A stretch of DNA of 64,000 nt from Cucumis sativus (Eukaryota; Streptophyta; Magnoliopsida; Cucurbitales; Cucurbitaceae). Of this stretch, positions 12,045 to 23,431 are shown in pieces; the stretch's first letter is position 1, and each line of letters starts with the position of its first letter. The translations under genes and the position numbers were made by a program. Under the pieces are notes generated by a model. It did no database searches, was not told where the DNA came from, and saw only the letters and a program-made list of their open reading frames with translations. The DNA lies in the NCBI RefSeq assembly GCF_000004075.3, contig NC_026656.2:22392607-22456606 (forward strand), written 5' to 3'.

Positions 12045-14325
12045 GTATGTACACAAACTTTGTCCTCAACTGTCCTTGTTTTCCCTTTAAAAGTTATGCA
12101 ATATAACTTCTGTTCTGATAGGTTTCCTTCTGGGTAGTACTCATTGATTAGTTAGCTCGCACCATGTTTGTAATAGTTAGTGTCTCTTACCATTATAACC
12201 TATAATTTAACTATAGTCTTACTCTTTTCAAATCCCTCCTTGTTAAGCAGCACAGTGTTTTACTATTTCATATTCATCCTTGTTTTTCCTCTTTGTTACG
12301 GTGTTTCTATTTTCTATTCAAACTAAAATATTCGACACCTCAAACACAAATTATTAAAACTATGTAACACACAAATTATTAAAACTACTTAACACACAAA
12401 TTATTAAAACTACGTAACACACAAATTACAATAATCAACAGTGTCCAAAAGCTGTCTATAGTTTTGAAAATGGTTCCAACAAGCCCCTAGATTCTCCTAG
12501 AAAAGAATGGGTTTTTTTTCTAATATCTAAATCCTTAGACAGTCAGACGTGATGGTTATTCTGTCTAGCTTTTCACAGAGGATCCCACGTTCTTAGCAAC
12601 AATTTCTCTTGGTAATGATCACACTCAAGAACGATGAAAATCTCAACAGCATATGTATTTACAAGAAATCGACTACATACCTCAAAGTACGCCTGGAGAC
12701 ATCATATTTGTTGGAAGTTAACATATACAGACACTGATTAAGCTTCATTATAAGAATAAATGGCCATGTCTGCTCAGTTATGATGATGGTTCCTCCTAGC
12801 TTTCCATTGGTACTTTTTCCTAGTCACTTTTTCAGCCGAAAACATGAAAATCACAAAAAGCTGTCAACGATTATAATATATAAGAAACAAAAACTTATCC
12901 CGAGTTTTAAAAATAACATTTTAATCATAAACATTAAATTAAGTTTTATTCAGAAGATGAAGCCATCACAATCAGAGTATCAGTCACTGAACTTGATCAA
13001 CAGAAGTTCTTTTAGGTTAATGGCCGGTCCTCATCTATCTATAGTAGGCATATATGTAGAAAAAAAAAACTGTATAGTGGAACCTCAGAATATTCACTTT
13101 AAACCTCGTTATTGACAAATAAAATGATTATAAAGTCTTAGGAAGTCAATAACCGTATTTACCCCTCAAATGGTGATTACAAAAACTGAAAGTTAATATT
13201 CAAAGTCTTAGTGTGTCTGGGTGGTATAGAATGTAGATGTGTGTACACATTCTTTTCAAATACTGAAGGATCTGTTTGAGTCTTCGATCACCATCCAAAT
13301 GTTTAGGAGCTAGTAGTCAAATATCAGTTTATGTTTTCATAGTTGATCCACAATTCAAAAATATTTGTAGGGATGGCGAAAAAGTCAAATATAGTCAACA
13401 GCTATTGACATGTACCTCATCCCTCGACGTGGAAAGTTCAAAATTTCATATCCCAGTTATTGTACTTGAGAAAAAAACAAAGAAATTTGCCCCAATATTT
13501 AAGTAATATAAAGAAACAAACAATATTGTAATCAACTGCATTCGTATAGTAGTGTACACGTGTGTGTATATATATTTATTCAATAATTTTGTCACCTAAT
13601 GTCTTTGATGGCTGGCCTGCATCTTCTACTCCCTGTCGAAATTATTCAGTAGAAAATCTCCTAGAATGTCTTATTTTCTCTGCCACGGCGGACTCCAACT
13701 TCTATCCTACAATACTAAAAAATCAATAGTTCAGTTGCCACATGGTTGGTATCCATTAACCCTATTCTGTAGCAATAATTGCACCACAGTCTACATACAA
13801 ATACAGGGTTTAAGTAAGTGATCGATGAGGTTGGGCCACCATTTGAAGCGTTCACTTGGATGGGTTGAAGAGTTCAAAGTGAAATGGAATTTCTAGGTGT
13901 TGCATGGGGAAATTTTTTACATTTTAACTTGTATCTATAATCTTTCCACTTCAGAAGTCTGAGAGATTAAAGTAAAACGGACTTTACAATTTCATCAACT
14001 TGTTTAGATAATTTTTTTGATCTAGGACGACTATTAGGCAGGCAGACTTTTTTCTTCGTTTGAGCCCCCCTGCCTAGGTAGAGAAAGAGATAGATGTGCT
14101 GTGACAAATAGGATGTGGATTATTTGGACCCAGTTAGTTGAGCTAAACGTTGATTGACTGGCATTGGAAGAGTATCACTTACGGAAGCTTCTCTTTGACG
14201 AAACTTCACATCCCAGTTCGTTAAAGTCCTTCAATGAAATCATCATTCCTGATGAGAGACTAAACCATTTCATCCATTCTTCTCCATTTGATAGCTCTAA
14301 ATTTACATACCCCTGTAAAAAAAAG
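12045..14325. other. Spacer or intron between the two ectodomain exons
   Basis: No additional exon recognised. It contains a 25-bp tandem array (12346-12428), A-rich tracts and, just upstream of the second ectodomain exon, a TTGACT W-box core at 14154-14159 of the kind bound by WRKY factors. It may act as a long intron for the upstream isoform and as promoter for the downstream one (inference). Confidence 0.5.
12346..12428. repeat. 25-bp tandem array, three full units plus a partial one
   Basis: Units starting ACAAATTATTAAAACTA at 12346, 12371 and 12396, with a partial fourth at 12421. Units differ by one or two bases near the end. Confidence 0.9.
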
Positions 14326-17300
14326 ATGCCTACCAGTCCCTCCAAAACCTTGCTTCTAGTTTTGACATTCATAGCAACAGTTCTAATCCAACCACTGATT
14401 ATTTCATGTGATGATGATGATGATGATGAGGATAAATATTTGAACTGCTACTCATCATTGAACTGCTTCAGATATTCAAATCTCGGTTATCCTTTTTGGG
14501 GTCCGAATCGGCCTGATTACTGCGGCCATCCAAGTTTTAAGTTGACCTGCGAAGATGAAGCTGTAAAAATCGAAATCGAGTCCACCACCTATCGAGTTCT
14601 CGAGATTGACACCAACACACAGGCTTTGACGGTAGCTAGAATAGAGAACAATACTTGTCCACGGTACTTGAAAAACAGCACGTTTGACTCGAACATCTTC
14701 TACTACAGCTCAAACACTCAACCCCTAAAGCTACTGTATGACTGTTCATCCTTGCCGCCTAAGCTTCCTGGAAGGTTTAGTTGCAATATAAACAGTACAT
14801 ATTATGTTAACCTCATCGTAACACAGGATACCGATAGTGATACCTTAAACAACGTGAGATGCAACCATGGTGTTGATGTTGCAATCTCTCAATCAGAGAT
14901 GCAAACTCTAAAGAGCAAGCCAAGTGCGGATAATCTAATAAAAGCTCTCGAAACTGGATTTGAGTTGCAATGGAGGATAGACAATAGCTTGTGTTACCAG
15001 TGTCAAAACTCGGGTGGCCAGTGTGGTTCGAAACCAAGTTTGGGTGAATTCGCTTGCTATTGTTTGGATGGAGCCTTTAAAACCACTTGTGGATCAACAC
15101 CTTCAGGTATGTACCATCGAATTCCCACTCTAACCCACAATCCTTTTCAGTGTTTTTCTTTGGAAAACATAGATTCTTCTTCATATAGAATTGGTTCATT
15201 CAGAAGCTAAGTTGATTCAATCAAGGCTCAAGTTTTCTCTTTACCCTACTAGATGTTCAATTCATTTCTCCCAAAAGAGCTTCCGGGGTTTCCGCCTCCC
15301 AGTAATTCTCCTATGATCTTTGATTATTATTTTCCCTTGAACAAAATCCTGATTTTTGTCATGAATAAAGAACAAAACTGTCGGAACGCCGGTTTGAGAT
15401 AACCATTTTAAGCTCCATTTGGTTTTAGTTTTTAAGGTTTAGAAACACTTTCTTCATTTTGTTATTTCCAAGAGTTGTTTTGAAAATTTAAGCCAACATT
15501 TTCTATAATTTGGCTATTATTTCAAATGCTTCATTGAAAAGATAAATACTAAAGTGACGTGAAAACAAGTATAGTTTCAAAAACCAAATGATTATCAAAT
15601 AGGTATTACCTTTTTTTTGTATATTTGAAAAGTAAGCGTATATACACCACAACCCATCTATAAAAAAAAACCCATCTATCCTTATTTGGTTATCCAGTTT
15701 TGAGAAAACCAAAAAAATAAAAATAAAATTTATAAAAAAACTTGTTTTTGTTTTTAGAATTTTAATAAAAAATTACAGCAAACAAGCATAAACGAAAAAA
15801 ATAAATTATCAAACAAACCTTGAATTCTTCTTTATTTTCAATATTTTGAAGGGCCATTTTTCCCACCAAACCTAAAGACGAAGTCAGTCGTAGATAGCCT
15901 AGAGCCAACCCTGAAGCTCCAGTAGAAGGAAGTAGGTGCGGACTTTGAATTCCACCAAACCACTGAACTCAAATCAGCAAATGCCATGTTGTTCTTTCCA
16001 GTCTCTACAATATAATATTCTTCAAACTTAATATTCGTAAAAGAAAGTAAATTGAAATTACATCACTTATGTTTCGAGTGTTTTACCTTGTCTCATCATC
16101 CTGATTTGCTAAACGACGTCGCGTCTGACTTAAAACCGAAACTTGGACACTGAGATCTTTCCCATTTTCGCTTGAGTCGCTCACCCCATGTTTCTCTTTG
16201 TGTTACTCGTCGGCTTCAGTTCGAGTCTGAACAGATTTAGATTTTTCATTTCTTATGCTTTTCTTTTCTTTTGTAGGAGAGAATTAGGTTTTATATGTTA
16301 GGTACAGGTTGAATTACCTGTTTAAGGACTAAATTTTCAACTTTGTGTGTGGGCCTTTCTGGCTATTGACTACAAAAGTTCTAAGATCCTTTTTCTTTTC
16401 TTAGAAAAATCTAAGGTTTAAAAGTATTCTTTATATTAGAATATTAGATTCATCCATTTTTAATTTTAATTCTTTGAGTTGTGTTTCCATGAAAATTTGA
16501 GATTTACGCGTTTATTTTTTTTTTATTTATTAAATTATCACTTCTGTTTGTATATTAGTTAATTTTAAATAATTAAAATAATCATAACTATTTAAGTTTC
16601 ATAATTAATAAGATTAATAGAATTTATTTCATAATTATTTTTAATTAATAAATAGATGTATTGTAAAGGGTTAAAAGTGAGAATTTGGTAAAAAAATTAA
16701 GCTGAAAAAATGTTAAACTCAAAATTTTGGAAACTTATTCAAACAAAACTAAAATCTCAAAGAGACATTTTGAAATCTATTGATTAAATTGAAAAGAAAT
16801 TCAATATTTGTTGACTAAAAACGTAATTTTTAAAAATCTAGGACTAAATTAAAAAAAAAAAAAAAAATGCTTAACAATTCTTCCCATCACAAACCCTTCT
16901 TTTATGAGAAAAAAAAAACAACTTACCAAAAATTCACTTATGGATGCATTATGCATAAGCTTGAATATATTGAATATTAATTACTTTGATAACAGTAAAT
17001 AGGTTATTATTGGCTTTCTGAACACATCAAGAATAAATGTATAATGTCTCAACGTCATACTATGCTTAATTAATTAGAAGAGAGATAAATTCCTGTTTTC
17101 GTTTCCCAACTCTCTAACGTATTATCTTTCTTATGTGTTAATTCTTTCTAGATTTGAGTTCGAACTGATGTGTCCTTGATCTTGTAAAAATTTGCAGACG
17201 ACTCAAAGAAGTCCAAGAAGGAAAAAGTGAAACCCCTTATCATTGGTAAGTTAAAAGGGAATATATTTATATATGTTTATATCTCATACTTTGATCCCTC

Positions 17301-19506
17301 AACCTGTAACCTTATAGTCTATAGACTTGCCGTAAAATAGTTACTTTAGACCTGATAAAGTTCATTGTTAGTTTTTCGAATAATATATTTAAAAGAAAAT
17401 TAATATATAGATACATCTTTTATTCATTTATCTGTTAACTAAATGTCTACTGTGATAACATTAGGAGCCATATATATCGGAAACTTGAGATGCTAATAAA
17501 GCATAATTATTGTAGAGTTGGAAGAGCTATAAATGAAATTACTATGAAAGTTTAACGATTAAAAGGCAAGAAAAACATAGCTTTGCAGTTTTTTGTTTTA
17601 GGGAAAACATTATTGTTTATTTCTTTTATATGGTTAGGTGTTTCAATTGGAGGAGCATGTTTGGCTGCAACAATTATAGGATGCTGCATCTTTCTTTGTT
17701 TTCGGAAAAAGAAGAAGCAATATCCAATTGGATCTGTAAGCAAAGAAGCTGGGCCTTCTCCTCGTGTTTCTGATTCTACTTCAAACAAAGATTTGCCTCC
17801 TGCTCCTCTTTTGAATTCCTTTCAGAGTCAGAGCATTCCTTCTTATCCCTCTTCCAAATCTGATATCGAAACACCTACCACCACCAACCATGCCATTCGA
17901 GTATTCAATTATGCTGAACTTGAAACAGCTACCAATAAGTTTGACCGTTCTCGAGAGCTTGGCGATGGAGGATTTGGCACTGTTTACTATGGTATGAAAC
18001 TTTTATCATCTTTGTTATGATATTGTTATTTGTTAAAGATATTGCAAGTGAGGTTACATTTCCCTTATAATATTGGGTAACATGTTAATTTTTAGTCATA
18101 TCTTTGTTTAGAAAACTCGAACACCTAATGTGGTTTAATTTTGTCTCCTAGCTTACTTTTACTTTTAGGGGTATGCCTATTAAGTAGTTGAACTTTACAA
18201 ATCTTCATGTACATCCGAACTTGAATTTCAAGTGGTGTGTATATAGTCTTTGACTCTTAAAAATGTTTTAATAAACTTTTTAACTTTCAATCATGAGTCT
18301 AGGTCTGATGTTGATGCCATATAACTTTAAACTAACGGATTAATAGTAGGTATAGGAGACTGATCAGTCACAAAACCAAATGTTCAAAACCTTTTAAAAT
18401 AATAAAATAACTAAATAGACATCACTTGAAAGTATAAAAATTTGCGTAGTTTGAACATTTTGTTACATTGAGGAAAATTTCACATCGGAAAAAAAGTTCG
18501 AACAAACTCTACATGCATTTATGTTTCCCTATCTTCAAACATTTGATTGAATGTGCTTTGCGTGTAATCAGGGAAGCTTGTTGATGGGCGTGAAGTTGCT
18601 GTGAAGCGTCTATATGAACATAATTGCAAACGAGTGGAACAGTTCATGAATGAGGTGGACATCCTTGCTCATTTACAACACGATAACCTTGTGAAACTCT
18701 ATGGCTGCACGTCCAGATATAGCCAAGGCCTTCTCCTTGTATATGAATACATTCCCAATGGAACCGTAGCCGACCATCTCCACGGATCACGGATGAAATT
18801 GGGTTTGCTTAGTTGGCCAATTCGGTTGCGGATCGCCATTGAAACAGCAAATGCACTCATGTACCTCCACCATTCAGAAATCATCCATCGCGATGTCAAA
18901 ACCACTAACATTCTCCTTGACAACAACTTCACTGTCAAAGTGGCTGATTTTGGCCTCTCAAGGCTGTTCCCTACGGATGTAACTCATGTGTCCACTGCCC
19001 CACAAGGCACACCAGGCTATGTTGATCCCGAATACTATCAATGTTATCAACTAACAACTAAGAGCGATGTATATAGCTTTGGAGTTGTTTTGATTGAGCT
19101 TATATCTTCGCTAAGAGCAGTCGACACAGATAGGACGCGACATGATATCAACTTAAGCAATATGGCAATCAGTAAAATACGAAGCCAAGCATTGGATGAA
19201 TTGGTCGATCCAAAGCTCGGTTTCAACGAGAATCATGAAGTTAGGAGTGCAACAACATCAGTTGCAGAGTTGGCTTTTCTCTGCCTTCAACAGGAAAGGG
19301 ACTTGAGGCCTACAATGGACGAAGTGGTGGAGGTACTAAGAAAGATTGAGAATGAAAAATCCAATTCTGAGATGGCTAAAGTTATCGATATAGGAGTGGT
19401 TGGAGACGATATCGAGCTCATAAAGAAAGCACCACCCTCATTTTCGCCAAATTCGGTCATAGCTAACAACTGGGTTAGCAGCTCAACCACCACAGGTTCC
19501 TTGTGA
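14326..19506 (+). CDS. LRK10L-type receptor-like protein kinase (LEAF RUST 10 resistance locus-like), 705 aa
   Basis: Exons 14326-15106, 17198-17245, 17638-17991 and 18572-19506 join in phase 1/1/1 to a 705-aa protein. I chose the ATG at 14326 because it begins the signal peptide (MPTSPSKTLLLVLTFIATVL). The ectodomain has GUB_WAK_bind cysteine motifs (CYSSLNCFRY, GYPFWGPNRPDYCGHP) and a canonical WAK_assoc motif (CYQCQNSGGQCG...FACYC). A TM helix lies at about 277-298, followed by RKKKK. The kinase (about 380-650) has GDGGFGTVYYG, Lys406 in VAVKRL, HRD 500-502, DFG 520-522 and GTPGYVDPEYY. All catalytic residues are present, so it should be an active RD serine/threonine kinase at the plasma membrane. 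The family is linked to pathogen and ABA/drought responses; the ligand is unknown. An upstream alternative first exon (11291-12044) has the same splice phase. Intron 1 is 2.1 kb and holds a MITE-like repeat and an antisense open frame. Confidence 0.92.
14408..14433 (+). repeat. GAT microsatellite inside the coding sequence (acidic run)
   Basis: GAT/GAG codons directly after the predicted signal-peptide cleavage region encode a short run of Asp and Glu at about residues 29-36 of the LRK10L protein. Length changes here stay in frame. Confidence 0.85.
15405..15835. repeat. AT-rich MITE-like interspersed repeat in LRK10L intron 1
   Basis: The stretch begins with CATTTGGTTTTAGTTTTTAA (15416 onward) and later carries inverted counterparts (CAAAAACCAAATGATTATCA near 15580) and CTTGTTTTTGTTTTTAGAAT at 15740. 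Closely similar strings occur at 37485-37781. The boundaries are approximate, and the classification as a non-autonomous DNA element is inference from the imperfect terminal inverted symmetry. Confidence 0.4.
15838..15987 (-). other. Unexplained antisense open frame in LRK10L intron 1 (49 codons from ATG)
   Basis: On the minus strand an ATG at 15987 opens 49 codons ending at a TGA (15838-15840). The frame is also open upstream to at least 16029. The composition is protein-like, unlike the surrounding AT-rich intron: MAFADLSSVVWWNSK, then ...SFYWSFRVGSRL...FVFRFGG. Upstream on the same strand (about 16085-16210) a second higher-GC stretch is open for about 39 codons and ends at a plausible donor (ACAAG|GTAAAA), but its phase does not match. 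I do not recognise the protein. It could be a small nested gene or a remnant of an inserted gene fragment. Confidence 0.3.
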
Positions 19507-22000
19507 ATTGAGATCTATACTTCTTTTTGTATCTTCATAGGGTCTCATATTTTGATAGCATATTGTGTATGATTATTGAGTAGTTTGTTTATAGTAGAAA
19601 CTGTAATTTGCCTTCTTTTATATATGCATTGCCTTCATTTTGGATTAAGATTTGATTGTGATGTAATTATGTTTGTCAACAAAACTACACATTTAATATT
19701 CCAACCTATTTAATCTCTAGACTCTAAACATGTCTATGAGTCTCTAAGCTTTAAAGAAAAGCTTCATTACAAGTCTCTAAGCTTTAAAGAAAATCTTCAT
19801 TATGTTTTTCCATACTAATTATCTACTCACAAAAATTAGATAGAGAAGTGAATGTTTGAGGTCTTTATAAAGACATAATTGAATATCCATGCTGTGGATG
19901 AATTTGGATCTAAGGAAATAGGTCATAAGTTAGAAAAAGATAAAAAAGATAAATACAAGAAAAAAGTGGAATTATTTAGTTAGATTTTGTGTAAGAGTCT
20001 AGTACCTAAAAATTAAGTTAAGAAGTGAAAGTTTTGACTAAGGGTTAGAGTTGGCGTTTTGTATGATCTTCACGATTAGAATCAAGTATTTTGCGGAGAA
20101 GGATTTCGTGAGGAAAATAGGAAATTTAAGATTGTGAGCTAAGAGGTTGTTTTAACAAGACTACGAGGAGACTTTTGAAGAGGTTAATTAGACGATGAAA
20201 AGGTTGTGTTTAAAGTGGTTCGCAAGGTGAACTTTTAAATTGTAAGTGTAACCACACGATAAGGTTGCTTGCAAGAAAGGTTGAACTTTTAAATTGTAAG
20301 TGTAACCACACGATAAGGTTGCTTGCAAGAAAGGTTGGACAAGTAAGGTTTTTCGCATAACGGAGTTTGGCGAGAAGAAGTAAGGAAAGTTAGAGGAATT
20401 TTTTAAGTATGATTAATGGGTCACATGTGGAGTTCAAGCTAAGCATGATAAAGGATACATCTTAACTTTACACGTGCTTCATTAAGAAGTGGGAGTTTGC
20501 GATCTGAGAAGAGTTTAAACATGACTAAGTTGGTTTAAGAACTATATAAATAGAGGACCTCAATCATTTGTTTTGGTAATTTATTTTAAAGAGAAACTTA
20601 AAATTGTTGAAGTGCTACTAGTTTAACTACATGAGAAGAGGCTTGCGAGAAGAAAAAGGACTTCTTTAGTAAATTTTGTGAGTGTTTTCTTCTTAAATTT
20701 TTTGTAAATAATTATCTTTAAAGCTTTCATGTTAAAATCTTTATTATGATTTCTCTTCACTTATTTGGAAGATGATTTCAAATAAGAAAGTATTTCAAAA
20801 GAGTGTTCTTTCGGTATGATTTATAATGTTCAAAACTTGATTTGACAATAATAATTTTAATGCTATGAAATAGTTTTCAAATCATTAGTTGTTTCCTTGA
20901 GATATGTTAACTTTTATGTGCACATAAAGAGTCAAGGTCATCATGGGGCGTACGAGACTACATGATGATAAGAGAGTTATGTGACTTAGCGTAACAGAAT
21001 GATTCAGGATCCTTGGCGAAGGGAATGTTTGTTAACTAATGTGTGTTTATTTGAGATAATTCATTTATGCGAAATGGTGTTTATGCCAAGTGATTTATTT
21101 ATATGATTTGATATATTATCTTGATTTGTTAAATTAAAATGATTTCATAAAACTTTCCTAACTCTTTTAGACTTATTCTTTAAAATTTATCTTCCATGAC
21201 TTACACGTTGAGGCAAAAAAAAAGAGAAGAATTTGAGTTTACCAGAGGTTTAGTTTTAAGCTTTGTGTTTATTTTCATACTTCCATTTACAATATTACAA
21301 ATCATATGTTATTCCATAATTTTTAATTTCTCGATATTTTATACAAAATGATACAAAATGTTGTTGTGCTTTATATATAAATATATAAAAGTGACATTTT
21401 TAAAAATAGTAAAATAAATTAAAATATTTAAAAGTTATAACCAAATTTTGGATTCTATTACTATAGTATATCAAAGACTATCAACGATAAAATTTGCTAT
21501 AAGTTGTAAATATTTTGTAAAATCTATCATTTTTAAAAATTTCCCAATATAAAAATGATTTAATATTATAAAACCACTTACAAAAAAATGATTAGTTTCA
21601 GATTTTGTTTGATTGATACATCATATCTACGATAATTGGAGTGGATAACATTTTTAAAAAAAAGTAGACAATAAAGTTGATAAACTTAATCTAAAATTTA
21701 CATCATATATGCATTTCTCGTAAAGAAATTTTAATATAAAAATGTAGATAAAATTATTTACAAGTTATAACAAAATTTTATATATTGTTTTATAGTCTTT
21801 CTCAACGATAAAAATTGATACACGTCTATAATTAATATCCATCGAAGTAAATAAATAGAAGTTTATTTTTTTTTGGCTATTTTTTAAAAGTAGTTTTATA
21901 TTTTTTGTATTTGTGAAAATTTTTCAATTCTTTATTTGGGAACAATTTTTTTTTTAAATATCAATGATAAATTATAATATTAATTTGTTGAAATTTTATA
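19507..22000. other. Intergenic region with retroelement-like promoter and tandem duplication
   Basis: No protein gene seen. The region 19850-21250 is less AT-rich than its flanks, has an exact 54-bp tandem duplication (20228-20335) and a CTATATAAATAG TATA-like element at 20542-20553. These features suggest a noncoding LTR or solo LTR of a retrotransposon, but I could not define its ends or a primer-binding site. 21250-22000 is simple AT-rich sequence. Confidence 0.45.
20228..20335. repeat. Perfect tandem duplication, 54-bp unit
   Basis: Copies at 20228-20281 and 20282-20335, starting TGAACTTTTAAATTGTAAGT and ending CTTGCAAGAAAGGT. They appear identical, so the duplication is probably recent. 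Confidence 0.95.
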
Positions 22001-22328
22001 TTTTATGTTTGAGAAGCCCTAATTACTAAAAAATTGGACACTCTCTCACACAAAATTTCGATATCTTCCCCTCTCCCTTTGTAGCGGCTAACACTTTCGT
22101 CTCCCTCCCTCCCAGCTTCTTCTTCCCCGGCGACGCCTGGCAGCAACTTCCGGCGAACTAGCCACTCGAAACCCTTGCTTCGACGACGACGACCATAATT
22201 TACCAGCTCACTCTTCCCTTCTCCCAACGTTGCCCTCTACTTGTCCTGCTTGAAATTCATCTCTAGTTTTCTTTTCCTTTGCCTTCTCCTCAAGATCTCC
22301 CTCTGCCCTCTCTTCTCTTTCTAAACAG

Positions 22329-23329
22329 GTAGACACTTCATTTCTCTCTAGATTTTTCATTCTTATTCCCGATTCAAAGTTTGTAAATCATGTTGTCATT
22401 TTAATAAAACCCTTCTGGTCTGTGTTGTTTTTCACAGTTGATTGAACAGATAAGGATTTGTTTTTGGCTTTTTTGAAAGGTGTATTAGGGTTTGTTTTTT
22501 TTTTTTTCCCATTTGGATCCATGACGGGTTTAGTGATTTTGTATTTTTTTCCCATTTCTTTCTTCTTAATTATCCCTTCCTCTGATTATCTCTTTCCGAG
22601 GAAATGATGAAAAATTAAAGTTCTGTTGATTATGATCTAGTTTTCTTATTAGTAGGTTTTAGTTTCTTCAGCAATGAAGCTTAGTAATTTTTATAAATGA
22701 GCTTCAGTTTTGATTTAATAAGAGAGATGTTAGATTAGGAACATGTCTTGCCTCTTTTGCTACTTCCTCTGCTACTATAGCTGCCACTGAATGTGACGTG
22801 AAATTACAGAGTATTGTTTACATATTTACAATTAACAGTCCCGTAAGTAGTTTCCTTGAATATTAGAGAATCAATTTACATATTTATACTTGTTTGTTTT
22901 GTTTGTGGTTATGGTTGAAATGGTTGAAGGGAAAATTAAAGGGAAAGCTTAAGGAAGCTGAAAGGCGGAGCCTAAGAAGCACATACACTTTAGTTTAGCC
23001 AGCTTGTCTTTGTCGTATACAGCACAAGTCAGATACTGGACATTTTAACACTTATAGTGCAACAGATGTGTTAGAAACTAGTTGTCGTACAAAGTCAAAG
23101 TAGGCACATTATTGTGGTAGATATTTGTTAGATTTTACATTTACCCTTTGGTGTAGTAATATTTTAAATGTAATTTTGATATTTGTTGCTTGGGTTTTCA
23201 CCTAACTAATGATACATTGATTTTTTCTGTCTTTAGTATTAATATTAGTATTTGAACAGACATCGGGGTTAATATCATCCATTCTTTTGTGAACTATAAT
23301 GGCATTGCTCTGAATCTTTAATTTTGCAG
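22329..23329 (+). other. Probable 5' UTR intron of SF3A1
   Basis: A pyrimidine-rich leader (about 22040-22328) ends at AAACAG|GTAGAC. The next strong acceptor before the start codon is TTTTGCAG at 23322-23329, followed by a short leader and the ATG at 23432. A roughly 1-kb leader intron is typical for plant housekeeping genes and fits the absence of coding potential here. Confidence 0.6.
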
Positions 23330-23431
23330 ATAACAATAGGTTGCAGAAAGTTTATATCTTGCTAGTATGAGGCGGTGTTACCATTGAAATATTTTCTGTT
23401 TGTCTTCAAGTCTTATTTTATTGTGGAGAAA

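Noticed and set aside
12346-12428. Possible CRISPR-like array
   Set aside because: The units are contiguous 25-bp tandem repeats without spacers in a plant genome.
14164-14325. In-frame N-terminal extension of the LRK10L protein
   Set aside because: It begins at a TTG, not ATG, and would bury the signal peptide; the ATG at 14326 is the first one in frame.
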